Positions 47,660-55,585 of a DNA stretch of 64,000 bases are shown here, one piece after another; the first letter of the stretch is position 1; every line of letters begins with the position of its first letter. The DNA comes from DATFES01 sp035457725 (lineage in GTDB: Bacteria > Pseudomonadota > Alphaproteobacteria > CACIAM-22H2). The position numbers were made by a program, and so were the translations under genes. Below the pieces are notes generated by a model. That model saw nothing but the letters and a program-made list of their open reading frames with translations. It ran no database searches and had not been told where the DNA came from. Where the stretch lies: assembly GCA_035457725.1 (NCBI GenBank), contig DATIBC010000057.1:4453-68452 (forward strand). Direction: 5' to 3'.

Positions 47660-48183
47660 CAAGCCCAAGAACTATTTCGCGCCATTCCGCGCCTGCCGGT
47701 CTAAGCCGCGGCGACACAACGACATTCCTGCTCGAGCGGTTCCTGCCCTATCGGCTGTCGGTGCTGACCAATTTGATGAGCCGCGCCTTCGCCAAGAGCT
47801 ACGGAAGGCGGTTCGGCCTCACCATTCCGGAGTGGCGGGCGATGGCGGTGCTGGGACGCTTTGCGCCTTTGTCGGCGAACGAGATCTGCCAGCGCACCGC
47901 GATGGACAAGGTGCGGGTCAGCCGCGCCGTCACTCGTTTGAAGAAGGCGAGCCTTGTCGAGCGCTCCACCGACCGCTCCGATCGGCGGCGCTCGGCCTTG
48001 CGTCTGTCGCCCGCCGGCAAACGCATCCACGCCGACATCGTTCCCCTCGCCCGTGCCATCGAGGCCCGCTTCCTCGCCGGCCTGACGCGGCGCGAGATCG
48101 CCGCCCTCGATCGATTGGTCGCCAAGCTGATGACCCGGGTGACGGCGATGGAAGTGGAAAACGATCCGGCGGGCCAAACATGA
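47653..48183 (+). CDS. MarR-family transcriptional regulator
   Basis: This is a 176-residue winged-helix regulator. The MarR domain spans about 35-165: LTIPEWRAMAVLGRFAPLSANEICQ, the recognition helix DKVRVSRAVTRLKKASLVER, and the wing with DRSDRRRSALRLSPAGKR. It is divergent from the chlorite-dismutase-family/hppD/FAH unit and overlaps a palindrome, so it is probably the local repressor and responds to a tyrosine-pathway intermediate. MarR-type regulators of homogentisate genes are known in proteobacteria. The ATG at 47653 lacks a ribosome site. Confidence 0.9.
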   Translation: MKPSPRTISRHSAPAGLSRGDTTTFLLERFLPYRLSVLTNLMSRAFAKSYGRRFGLTIPEWRAMAVLGRFAPLSANEICQRTAMDKVRVSRAVTRLKKASLVERSTDRSDRRRSALRLSPAGKRIHADIVPLARAIEARFLAGLTRREIAALDRLVAKLMTRVTAMEVENDPAGQT

Positions 48184-48243
48184 TCGGCGCGAAAGCTCAT
48201 GGCATAGTCGGCGCTTGGCGGGCCATCGGCCAGCCACCGCCCA

Positions 48244-48819
48244 TCATCCGAAAGCCGGCGTTCGCCGCCTAGCGCCGGCGCCAGCCTGGCCGATCACCGC
48301 AGCGTCGATCGGATAGCCTTCGTTCATCGCGCGAAGCGCGATCGTGGCGCTGGCGAGCGCGTCGGAGGCGGCATCGTGGTGCCGTAGCGCGATTCCCAGA
48401 CGAGCGCACACGACCGGCAGCCGCGCCGGACGGAAATTCCAATGCCCCCGGGCGATCTTGACCGTGCACACGAATGGAACGGTCGGGGACGCGCGACCGG
48501 CGGCGCCCAGACATGCGCTCAACACGCCGCGGTCGAAGGCGGCATTGTGGGCGACGAAATAGTCGGCTCCTTGCCAATAGTCCCGGAACCCGTCCCACAC
48601 TTCGGCGAATGCGCCTGCGTCTTCGACGTCGTTCCACGCTATCCCGTGTATGAAGGTGAACGCAAATTCCCGGCGCGGCGGCCGAATGAGGCGCGCCTCG
48701 CTATGCGCGATCCTTCCCCCTTCGATGATCGCGATCCCCAAAGCGCACGCGCTGTCCGCGCCGTGATCGGCGGTTTCGAAATCGATGGCGACCAGTTTAG
48801 CGCTATTACCAGCTTGCAT
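48244..48819 (-). CDS. DnaQ-like 3'-5' exonuclease
   Basis: This is a 191-residue DEDDh exonuclease. Exo I is VAIDFETAD near residue 10, Exo II is AHNAAFDRGVL near 90 and Exo III is HHDAASDALASA near 147, with the catalytic histidine of the DEDDh class. It has the size of stand-alone epsilon-like or polymerase III exonuclease-domain proteins and no extra domain. Its physiological substrate is unknown. The gene converges on marR across a 60-base gap; the 140 bases upstream hold no obvious signal. Confidence 0.92.
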   Translation of the reverse strand: MQAGNSAKLVAIDFETADHGADSACALGIAIIEGGRIAHSEARLIRPPRREFAFTFIHGIAWNDVEDAGAFAEVWDGFRDYWQGADYFVAHNAAFDRGVLSACLGAAGRASPTVPFVCTVKIARGHWNFRPARLPVVCARLGIALRHHDAASDALASATIALRAMNEGYPIDAAVIGQAGAGARRRTPAFG

Positions 48820-48959
48820 ATCGCGAAAAGGTCCCGGTTAGCCACCAGTGACGATCGGCTCCGCGTACGCCGGCTGAATTGCGGCGAATCGCCATGACAT
48901 TATGGGACCGCCCCGCCGATCTGTAACATTGCACGGCGACGCCCGGCCGCCGGTGTCGA

Positions 48960-49910
48960 CTACTCGCCCCTGGCGCGGAATTTGCCGGCCGAGTGCGCCG
49001 CCGCCGGACGCGTCGGCCAATTGACCAGTGCGATGCCTGCCACGACCCCGACGAGCCCGATCGCCACCCGCTCGGTGATCGGCTCGGCGAGCACAAGCGC
49101 GCCGAGAATCGCCGCGGCGATGGGATTGATCGTCACCGCGATGGCGACTTGCGAGGCCTGGGTCCGTTCGAGCGCCCACATCCACATGTAAAAGCACAGC
49201 GCCCCGCCGAAACTCATCAGAAAGACGAGCGCGAGCCAGCCGCGGGCCTCGAACCCCCATAGGCTAGACAAACCGCCGCCCACCGCCAGGACGAGCAGCG
49301 TCGAGGCCGCGGCAATGGGCAACTGGATCGCCACCACCGCCAAGGCGGCATGACGCCGCAAGTGAACGCCCGATAACACATTGTAAAGCGACCCCGCGAT
49401 GGCCGCCGCGAACATCAGAAAGTCGCCCTTCCAGGCCTCCGATCCGCCGTCGGAGGCGCGCTCGCCGAGCGCCACGAACACGCCGGCGATGCCGATCAGG
49501 CCGCCGGCGACCTTCAATACCGAAAGGCGCTCGCGGCCGATCGCCGCCGCGATCGCCATGGTGAGGATCGGCATGGTCGACAAGACCAGCGCGCCACGGG
49601 CCGAAGTGACGTATTGCAGCGCCGCGGCGAAGAGATAGGCGAACAAGCCGAACTGCAGCACGCCGAGGGTGGCAATGCCCGCAAGGTCGGCCCGCGGGAC
49701 CCGGAGGCGGACCCGCGCCGCGGCGATGGCGAGCATGATCGCTCCGGCGCCGAGATGCCGCCAGAACGAGACGGCGAGCGGGTCGCCTTCGGGAACCGCG
49801 ACACGCGTTGCCACGATCGCGGCACCGCCCAGCGCCGCGGCGCCGACTGCGGCCGCCATCGGCAGAAATGTCTTGGCGTCAGCCATCGGCGCAGTGTGAT
49901 CCATCGCCAT
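48960..49910 (-). CDS. EamA/DMT-superfamily transporter
   Basis: This is a 316-residue inner-membrane protein with about ten hydrophobic helices arranged as two EamA repeats: one from LPMAAAVGAAALGGAAIVATR to GLIGIAGVFVALG, the second from KGDFLMFAAAIAGSLYNVLSG to GLVGVVAGIALVNW. DMT transporters export amino acids, metabolites or drugs; the substrate cannot be inferred. Three nearby starts exist (GTG 49913, ATG 49910, ATG 49904); the ATG at 49910 is listed and no strong ribosome site distinguishes them. It lies 78 bases downstream of the ornithine decarboxylase stop on the same strand. Confidence 0.9.
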   Translation of the reverse strand: MAMDHTAPMADAKTFLPMAAAVGAAALGGAAIVATRVAVPEGDPLAVSFWRHLGAGAIMLAIAAARVRLRVPRADLAGIATLGVLQFGLFAYLFAAALQYVTSARGALVLSTMPILTMAIAAAIGRERLSVLKVAGGLIGIAGVFVALGERASDGGSEAWKGDFLMFAAAIAGSLYNVLSGVHLRRHAALAVVAIQLPIAAASTLLVLAVGGGLSSLWGFEARGWLALVFLMSFGGALCFYMWMWALERTQASQVAIAVTINPIAAAILGALVLAEPITERVAIGLVGVVAGIALVNWPTRPAAAHSAGKFRARGE

Positions 49911-49988
49911 CACGCGGCGACAGGGTCATACGCTCATGCGCGGCTTGCGCGCCGCGCATTGCTCGGCGCGCGCGCGGGAAGTGCGCTC

Positions 49989-51119
49989 CTAAATGTAATA
50001 CGCTTTGAGCGGCGGAAAGCCGTTGAAGCCGACCGACGAATAGGTCGTCGTGTAGGCGCCCGCGGCGAGAATCTGGATTTTGTCGCCGACCTGGAGATCC
50101 AGCGGGAGCTGATAGCCCGCCTTGTCGTACAGCACGTCGACTTCATCGCAGGTCGGCCCGGCCAGCACCACCGGCCCCTTGGCGCCGCCGTCGCGCGGCG
50201 TTTTGAGGCGATATTGGATCGCCTCGCCCATCGTCTCGGGCAGCCCGCCGAACTTGCCGATATCGAGATAGACCCAGCGCCGCTTGTCGTCGTAGCTCTT
50301 GGTCGAGATCAGCACGACCTCGGACAAAATCACGCCGGCGTCGCCAGCGATGCCGCGCCCGGGCTCGACGATCATCTGTGGCAGGTTGTTGCCGAAATGA
50401 TCGGTCATCGCCTTCATGATCGCGTTTGCGTAAGCGTCGACCGCCGGGATGCGCGAGCGGTACTTGGCCGGGAACCCGCCGCCAAGGTTGATCAGCTTGA
50501 GTTCGATTCCCGCCTCGTTCAGCGCCGTGAACAGCATCTTGGTCTTGCCGACCGCGATATCCCACTGCATCAGGTCGCGTTGCTGCGAGCCGACGTGGAA
50601 GGAAACGCCGTGCGGATCGAGCCCGACGTCGCGCGCCCGGATCAGCAGGTCGCGCGCCATGTCAATATCGCAGCCGAACTTCCGCGACAAAGGCCAGTCG
50701 GCGCCCTCGCCGGTCATGAAGATCCGGCAGAACACACGCGCGCCCGGCGCCGTCTTGGCAAGCTTGTCGAGCTCCGCCGGACTGTCGAAGGCGTACAGAT
50801 TCACGCCATGCTCGAAAGCGCGGGCGATCTCGGACTCCTTCTTGATCGTGTTGCCATAGGAGATGCGCTCAGCGGCGATGCCCAGCGACAGGCATTGCTC
50901 AATCTCGTAGATCGAGGCGGCGTCGAAATTCGAGCCGAGGCCGCTCAGGACGCCCAAAATGTCGGGCGCCGGGTTCGCCTTGACGGCGTAGTAGATCTGC
51001 ACCAGCGGCAGCGCCTTCCTGAGCCGCTTGAAGTTGTGCGCGATCACGTCGAGGTCGACGACGAGGCACGGCGAAGGTGGATTGTTGTCGGCGATAAAGC
51101 GCGCAATTTTGGGGGTCAT
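49989..51119 (-). CDS. Ornithine/lysine decarboxylase, alanine-racemase fold
   Basis: This is a 376-residue PLP decarboxylase of the eukaryotic-type (fold III) ornithine decarboxylase family. The PLP lysine is Lys47 in YYAVKANP. Other markers are FHVGSQQ, INLGGGFPAKY, the phosphate-binding EPGRGIAGDAG and the catalytic cysteine Cys324 in TCDEVDVLYD. It makes putrescine (or cadaverine), the entry to polyamines. A structured leader of about 150 bases precedes it and resembles the alphaproteobacterial speF element. The ribosome site AAGGA is 13 bases from the ATG and is part of that structure. Substrate choice between ornithine and lysine is not decided. Confidence 0.93.
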   Translation of the reverse strand: MTPKIARFIADNNPPSPCLVVDLDVIAHNFKRLRKALPLVQIYYAVKANPAPDILGVLSGLGSNFDAASIYEIEQCLSLGIAAERISYGNTIKKESEIARAFEHGVNLYAFDSPAELDKLAKTAPGARVFCRIFMTGEGADWPLSRKFGCDIDMARDLLIRARDVGLDPHGVSFHVGSQQRDLMQWDIAVGKTKMLFTALNEAGIELKLINLGGGFPAKYRSRIPAVDAYANAIMKAMTDHFGNNLPQMIVEPGRGIAGDAGVILSEVVLISTKSYDDKRRWVYLDIGKFGGLPETMGEAIQYRLKTPRDGGAKGPVVLAGPTCDEVDVLYDKAGYQLPLDLQVGDKIQILAAGAYTTTYSSVGFNGFPPLKAYYI

Positions 51120-51128
51120 TTCGGGTCG

Positions 51129-51219
51129 GGTGTCCTTTCCGGCGACATATCCGGCGCCGCGGGGCCTATGCCGCGACGCCGCACAAGGGAAGGACGCCTA
51201 ACGTCGTTGCGTAAACAAC
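51129..51219 (-). ncRNA. Structured leader of the decarboxylase gene (speF-element-like)
   Basis: Minus strand: GGCGTCCTT (51198-51190) can pair with AAGGACACC (51137-51129), with one C-A mismatch, and thereby hide the only ribosome-binding site of the decarboxylase gene. The same CGTC (51196-51193) can instead close a small hairpin with GACG (51205-51202). The two pairings exclude each other, as in translational riboswitches. Another hairpin, GTTG/CAAC, lies at 51219-51206, and several GC stems fill 51185-51140. Rfam describes a speF leader upstream of this same gene family in alphaproteobacteria; I did not run a covariance model. Confidence 0.6.
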
Positions 51220-51272
51220 CCGAAACCCTCGCTGGGCCGGGGGCCAGAGGCACGTGCGGGTGCGTCGAGTCG

Positions 51273-51280
51273 CTTATATA
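51273..51280 (-). promoter_or_regulatory. Candidate -10 region for the decarboxylase leader
   Basis: TATATAAG on the minus strand (51280-51273) is the best -10-like sequence upstream of the structured leader and would start the transcript near 51267, about 148 bases before the ATG. No good -35 is visible at 17 bases. The call rests on position and composition only. Confidence 0.3.
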
Positions 51281-51304
51281 GCGCGATTCCCCGCAATAAA
51301 AAGT

Positions 51305-51331
51305 AAAAATCCCTGGTCGCGCAGGGTTTTT
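51305..51331. terminator. Bidirectional intrinsic-terminator-like hairpin
   Basis: CCCTG (51311-51315) pairs with CAGGG (51322-51326) around a 6-base loop, with an A-run before (51305-51309) and a T-run after (51327-51331). It works as a terminator shape on both strands. Its place, between two divergent genes and not after a gene, is unexpected. It may insulate the two promoters or end an unannotated small RNA. The rest of the 303-base gap holds the decarboxylase leader and the aroQ promoter. Confidence 0.55.
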
Positions 51332-51358
51332 GCGCTCGATGCGTTGGGTCGGCGGCGA

Positions 51359-51386
51359 TTGCGCCAGCGGAGCGCCGTGTTATAAG
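51359..51386 (+). promoter_or_regulatory. Candidate aroQ-accBC promoter
   Basis: TTGCGC (51359-51364), a 16-base spacer and TATAAG (51381-51386), about 37 bases upstream of the aroQ GTG. The -10 matches at 5 of 6 positions; the -35 is weak. Confidence 0.4.
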
Positions 51387-51422
51387 GGCGACGTTGTCAA
51401 CGACAGCGCAAGGGTCACGCGC

Positions 51423-51878
51423 GTGGCCGCTCAACCGACCATTCTGGTGCTGAACGGACCCAATCTGAACATGCTCGGTGTGCGCCAGCCCGAGATCTAT
51501 GGGCGCGAGACGCTTGGCGACATCGAAGTCGCCTGCCGCGAACGGGGCGCCGAGCTCGGGCTGACCATCGATTTTCGACAGAGCAACCATGAAGGCGAGC
51601 TGGTCGAGTGGATTCACGAGGCACGCGGGACGGCCGAGGGCATCGTGATTAACGCAGGTGCGTTGAGCCACACTTCGGTCGCGGTCCTCGACGCGCTTCT
51701 TTTGTGCGAGCTGCCGGTGGTCGAGGTTCACCTGTCGAATATCTATGCTCGCGAGCCGTTTCGTCACCATTCGCATGTCAGCGCCGCGGCGCGCGGCGTC
51801 ATCTGCGGCTTCGGCGGCCAAGGCTACATTTACGCGCTCGATGCGCTGACGCGCCTCATTTCCGGTAGCGAGGGGTGA
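51423..51878 (+). CDS. aroQ: Type II 3-dehydroquinate dehydratase
   Basis: AroQ dehydrates 3-dehydroquinate in the shikimate pathway and forms dodecamers. The 151-residue product starts at the GTG at 51423, with AAGGG eight bases upstream, and reads VLNGPNLNMLGVRQPEIYG. Catalytic regions are RQSNHEGELVEWIHEA, INAGALSHTSVAVLDAL and VEVHLSNIYAREPFRHHS (catalytic His). The stop overlaps the accB ATG (TGATG). aroQ next to accB and accC is a conserved alphaproteobacterial arrangement. Confidence 0.96.
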   Translation: MAAQPTILVLNGPNLNMLGVRQPEIYGRETLGDIEVACRERGAELGLTIDFRQSNHEGELVEWIHEARGTAEGIVINAGALSHTSVAVLDALLLCELPVVEVHLSNIYAREPFRHHSHVSAAARGVICGFGGQGYIYALDALTRLISGSEG

Positions 51879-52339
51879 TGGCGCCAAAGCCCGAGACCAA
51901 GTTCGCGATCGATCCCGACCTAATTCGCGCGCTGGCCGATATCCTGACCGAGACGGGGTTGGGTGAGATCGAGTACGCCGAGGGCGACCGCCGAATCCGG
52001 GTCGCAAGGCCGATGACCGCCGCTGGCGGGCCAGGCGCGACCGCCATCTCGGCGAACGGCGCACCGGCGACGGCCTCCACGCCGGCGCCTGCAGCCGGAC
52101 CGCCCGCCGGTGCGCTGACGGCGCCGATGGTCGGCACCGTCTACCTGGCGCCCGAGCCCGATGCGGCGCCCTTTGTCCGCGTCGGCGACAAGGTGAAGGA
52201 AGGACAGACCCTCCTCATCATCGAGGCGATGAAGGTGATGAACCCGATTCGCAGTCCGCGCGCCGGCGAACTGAAGCAGGTGCTGGTCGCCAACGGGCAG
52301 CCGGTCGAGTACGGCGAGCCGCTGCTCGTCATCGAATGA
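51878..52339 (+). CDS. accB: Biotin carboxyl carrier protein of acetyl-CoA carboxylase
   Basis: AccB carries the biotin that shuttles CO2 between AccC and the carboxyltransferase in the first step of fatty acid synthesis. The 153-residue protein has an N-terminal helical region (IDPDLIRALADILTETGLGEIEYAEG), a Pro/Ala linker and the biotinyl domain with Lys119 in EAMKVMN. The ATG overlaps the aroQ stop by one base; a GTG one codon earlier is possible. The start is translationally coupled to aroQ. Confidence 0.96.
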   Translation: MAPKPETKFAIDPDLIRALADILTETGLGEIEYAEGDRRIRVARPMTAAGGPGATAISANGAPATASTPAPAAGPPAGALTAPMVGTVYLAPEPDAAPFVRVGDKVKEGQTLLIIEAMKVMNPIRSPRAGELKQVLVANGQPVEYGEPLLVIE

Positions 52340-52406
52340 GCCGCTTCGCCTCGCCGGCCGCCGCCGCGACCGCCCGCATGCGCGGCGTCGGCCAGATCAA
52401 TGGGCC

Positions 52407-53747
52407 ATGTTCGAGAAAGTTCTGATCGCCAATCGCGGCGAAATCGCGCTGCGCATACACCGCGCCTGCCGCGAGTTGGGAATCTCGACGGTCGCCGTCC
52501 ACTCCACGGCTGACGCCGACGCCATGCACGTCCGCCTCGCCGACGAGACCGTGTGCATTGGCCCGCCGCCGGCTCGCGAAAGCTACCTCAACGCCGCCGC
52601 CATCCTGTCGGCAGCCACGATCACCGGCGCCGACGCCGTCCACCCCGGCTACGGCTTTCTTGCCGAGAACGCCGATTTCGCGGCGATGGTCGAGGAGCAC
52701 GGCTTCACCTTCATTGGCCCTGCACCCGAGCATATTCGCATGATGGGCGACAAGATTGCCGCCAAGAAAGCGGTGGCCGAGCTGGGCATTCCGCTCGTCC
52801 CCGGTTCCGACGGCCCGATCGAGGATGTCGACAGCGCCCTTGGACAAGCCACGAAAATCGGCTTCCCGGTGCTGATCAAGGCGGCGGCGGGTGGCGGCGG
52901 CGCCGGAATGAAGTTGGCGCGAGACAAATCCGCGCTGGCCGAGGCATTCGCCGCCGCCCGCGCCGAGGCGAGCGTCAATTTCGGTGACCAGACGGTCTAT
53001 ATCGAGAAGTATCTCGACCATCCGCGCCACATCGAGATCCAGCTGCTCGCCGACGCGCACGGCGACATCGTTCATCTGGGCGAGCGCGACTGCTCGCTGC
53101 AGCGCCGTCACCAGAAGGTGATCGAGGAAAGCCCGTCCCCGGCGCTGAACGCCACGCAGCGGGCCGAGATCGGCGAAATCGTCTGCCAAGCAATGAAAAA
53201 GATCGGCTATCGCAATGTCGGCACCGTCGAGTTCCTTTACCAGGACGGCCAGTTCTATTTCATCGAGATGAATACGCGCCTTCAGGTCGAGCATCCGGTG
53301 ACCGAGATGGTTTGCGGTCTCGATTTGGTCCGCGAGCAGATTCGCATCGCCACCGGCGCCCCGCTCGGCATCGAGCAGGCGCACGTGGTGTTCCAGGGAC
53401 ACGCCATCGAGTGCCGGGTGAACGCCGAGAATCCCGAGACCTTTGCGCCGGCTCCTGGCCGGCTCACCGAATATCATCCGCCTGGCGGGCTCGGCGTGCG
53501 CGTCGATTCCGCATTGTATTCAGGTTATCGCGTGCCGCCCAATTACGACAGCATGGTCGCCAAGCTGATTGTTCACGGCAAGACGCGCAACGAGTGCTTG
53601 ATGCGGCTGCGCCGCGCGCTCGAGGAGTACGTCATCGGCGGTATCGACACCACGCTGCCGCTGCATCGGCGCATCATTCAGCAGCCGGCATTCATCGATG
53701 GCGCTTACGACATCCACTGGCTTGAGCGTTTCGTCGGGCTCAGGTAA
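52407..53747 (+). CDS. accC: Biotin carboxylase subunit of acetyl-CoA carboxylase
   Basis: This 446-residue ATP-grasp enzyme carboxylates the biotin of AccB. Features in order are FEKVLIANRGEIALRIHRAC at the start, IKAAAGGGGAGMKLA (glycine-rich lid), CSLQRRHQKVIEE, EMNTRLQVEHPVTE (catalytic) and HAIECRVNAENP. The glycine loop reads GGGGAGM where E. coli has GGGGRGM, a small substitution in a nucleotide-contacting loop. It lies 67 bases after accB. The length matches E. coli (449). Confidence 0.97.
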   Translation: MFEKVLIANRGEIALRIHRACRELGISTVAVHSTADADAMHVRLADETVCIGPPPARESYLNAAAILSAATITGADAVHPGYGFLAENADFAAMVEEHGFTFIGPAPEHIRMMGDKIAAKKAVAELGIPLVPGSDGPIEDVDSALGQATKIGFPVLIKAAAGGGGAGMKLARDKSALAEAFAAARAEASVNFGDQTVYIEKYLDHPRHIEIQLLADAHGDIVHLGERDCSLQRRHQKVIEESPSPALNATQRAEIGEIVCQAMKKIGYRNVGTVEFLYQDGQFYFIEMNTRLQVEHPVTEMVCGLDLVREQIRIATGAPLGIEQAHVVFQGHAIECRVNAENPETFAPAPGRLTEYHPPGGLGVRVDSALYSGYRVPPNYDSMVAKLIVHGKTRNECLMRLRRALEEYVIGGIDTTLPLHRRIIQQPAFIDGAYDIHWLERFVGLR

Positions 53748-53892
53748 CACCAAGGGCAAGATATCGTCGAAGCACGGGTTGGGCATCGTCCTTCGTCGGG
53801 CTCGGGACGACGAGGTCCTCATGCCAACCCTGTCGGAGCATGAGGGCGGCAAGCTCATTACGCTCTCGTCCGACCCATGGTACGAGCGACGA

Positions 53893-54537
53893 ATGACGGA
53901 GTTGACGTCGGATCTACTTTTGCGCGCCTACGCCGTCGGTTTGTTCCCGATGGCGGAGACCGCCGAGGATCCCGAGCTATTCTGGGTCGATCCGGACCGG
54001 CGCGGCATCCTGCCGCTTGACGATTTCCACGTTCCGCGCAGCTTGCGCAAGACGCTGCGGCGCGGCGCCTTTCAGGTCACCGCCGACACGGCGTTTCGAG
54101 CGGTGATCGGCGCCTGCGCCGCGCCCAGTCCGCGTCGCCGCGCGACCTGGATCAACGTCGAAATTCAGCGCTTGTATGGCGAGTTGCACGATCTCGGTTT
54201 CGCGCACAGCATCGAATGCTGGCAGGGCGCGACTTTGGCGGGCGGCCTTTATGGGGTTGCGCTTGGCGGCGCGTTCTTTGGCGAAAGCATGTTTAGTCGC
54301 GTGGCCGACGCCAGCAAGGTGGCGCTCGTCCATCTGGTGGCGCGGCTCAAGCGCGGCGGATTCCAGCTTCTCGACACGCAGTTCGTGACTCCCCACTTGC
54401 AGCGATTCGGCACCATCGAGATTTCGCGCGGCGCCTATCGCAGGCGGCTCGCCGTGGCGGTGCGCGCCACTGCCGATTTTCCGCGCCAGCTCGACCAAGC
54501 GGGTGCCGCGATCCTGGCGTCGCTGGCTGGCGGTTAG
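53893..54537 (+). CDS. aat: Leucyl/phenylalanyl-tRNA--protein transferase
   Basis: Aat adds Leu or Phe to N-terminal Lys/Arg of proteins, marking them for ClpAP by the N-end rule. I use the ATG at 53893 (MTELTSDLLLRAYAVGLFPMAE), the standard family start, giving 214 residues. In-frame ATGs at 53821 and 53698 would add unrelated residues or overlap accC. Conserved regions are FWVDPDRRGILPL, GFAHSIECWQ, LYGVALGGAFFGESMFS and LLDTQFVTPHL. The stop overlaps the convergent DUF2155 gene by four bases. Confidence 0.94.
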   Translation: MTELTSDLLLRAYAVGLFPMAETAEDPELFWVDPDRRGILPLDDFHVPRSLRKTLRRGAFQVTADTAFRAVIGACAAPSPRRRATWINVEIQRLYGELHDLGFAHSIECWQGATLAGGLYGVALGGAFFGESMFSRVADASKVALVHLVARLKRGGFQLLDTQFVTPHLQRFGTIEISRGAYRRRLAVAVRATADFPRQLDQAGAAILASLAGG

Positions 54538-54995
54538 CGCGGCGTCGCTGCTGGCAGCGGCTCGACGTCGCCTTTGCAGTCGAGCACCCAGACATCGTAA
54601 ACCGGATGCTCGAGCGCCGAGATCGCCGGCGAAGAAGCGAACATCCAGCCGCTGAACACCGTCGCGCCGGGCTCGGGCGCGCGGGCGTCGGTGATCTCGA
54701 GGAACGCCGTGCTTTCGGGAGTTTCCTCCGGCGGCCGCTTGCGGCAGGTCCGCACGACGATTTCCAGCGAGCCGAACTGGACCGGCCGATCGATCGCCGC
54801 CTCGATCGTGCGTACGCGGCCGGTGACCTTGTCCAGCGCCTGCAGAACCGCCGCTGGCGGGCCGGCCGGGGCGGCGGCCTGCGACGGCGGGCGGCGCGCC
54901 GGCGGCGCTTGCGCAACGGCCGAAGCCGCGACGCCGATCAAACCGAGGACGCCGGCGGCGCACGCCCATCGGCGCCGTCGTCCCGACACTGGCAT
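54534..54995 (-). CDS. DUF2155 periplasmic protein
   Basis: This is a 153-residue protein with a signal peptide (MPVSGRRRRWACAAGVLGLIGVAASAVA) and a mature DUF2155 domain: RTIEAAIDRPVQFGSLEIVVRTCRKRPPEE, FSGWMFASSPAISALEHPVYDVWVLDC. The two cysteines (RTC and LDC) are conserved in the family and may form a disulfide. It is found almost only in alphaproteobacteria, usually by aat and the NDUFA12 gene as here. An upstream GTG at 55010 is an alternative start. Its function is not known. Confidence 0.88.
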   Translation of the reverse strand: MPVSGRRRRWACAAGVLGLIGVAASAVAQAPPARRPPSQAAAPAGPPAAVLQALDKVTGRVRTIEAAIDRPVQFGSLEIVVRTCRKRPPEETPESTAFLEITDARAPEPGATVFSGWMFASSPAISALEHPVYDVWVLDCKGDVEPLPAATPR

Positions 54996-55021
54996 CCAGT
55001 CAAGCGCCACGAAGTCGCACG

Positions 55022-55531
55022 CTACTGCGGCTTGGGCGCCGGAGGTCGAGGCGAACCGCCTTGGGCGCCCGAATTGACGGGTCCCTGGTTCTCGCCAGCG
55101 CTGAAAATGAATTTGCCGAGGAGCTGGACGATATTCACCGGCGCCTGGGTGAACTTGATCTCGCCGCCTGGCGGGATCGTCTGTTCCTCGGCGCCCGGCA
55201 CCAAGGCGATGAAGTTGCTACCCAGCAATCCCTCGCTCACCACTTGGGCCACCGTATCGGTCGGCAGCTTGACCGAGCCGTCGATGCTGATCTTCACCAC
55301 GGCGAGATAAGTCTGCGGCTCCAGTTTCTGTTCGACCACGGTGCCGACCTTGATGCCCGACAGCTTCACGTCGCTGCCGGTAGCGAGCCCGTCGACCCGC
55401 TCGAACTTGGCGATCACCTCGTAGCCGTTCACCGCGCGGATATTGGTGCTCGAATACGCGAAAACGAGGAACAGCCCCGCCACCACCAGCACGATGGCGC
55501 CAAGAAGCGTCTCAACCAGATTTCTACCCAT
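55022..55531 (-). CDS. mlaD: MlaD-family outer-membrane lipid asymmetry protein
   Basis: This 169-residue protein has a membrane anchor (LLGAIVLVVAGLFLVFAYSS, about 9-28) and an MCE/MlaD domain (YEVIAKFERVDGLATGSDVKLSGIKVGTV, LLGSNFIALVPG). MlaD forms a periplasmic hexamer that passes phospholipids between the membranes. The Mla permease and ATPase genes are not in the window, so this single gene is separate from any mlaFEDB set. It lies 54 bases downstream of the NDUFA12-like gene and 26 bases upstream of the DUF2155 gene, in one probable unit. The tail is Pro/Gly-rich. Confidence 0.92.
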   Translation of the reverse strand: MGRNLVETLLGAIVLVVAGLFLVFAYSSTNIRAVNGYEVIAKFERVDGLATGSDVKLSGIKVGTVVEQKLEPQTYLAVVKISIDGSVKLPTDTVAQVVSEGLLGSNFIALVPGAEEQTIPPGGEIKFTQAPVNIVQLLGKFIFSAGENQGPVNSGAQGGSPRPPAPKPQ

Positions 55532-55585
55532 CGCACGGACCTCGTGGTTGACCGCGCTGGCCCCGCTGGTTCGACCGGCGCCGCG

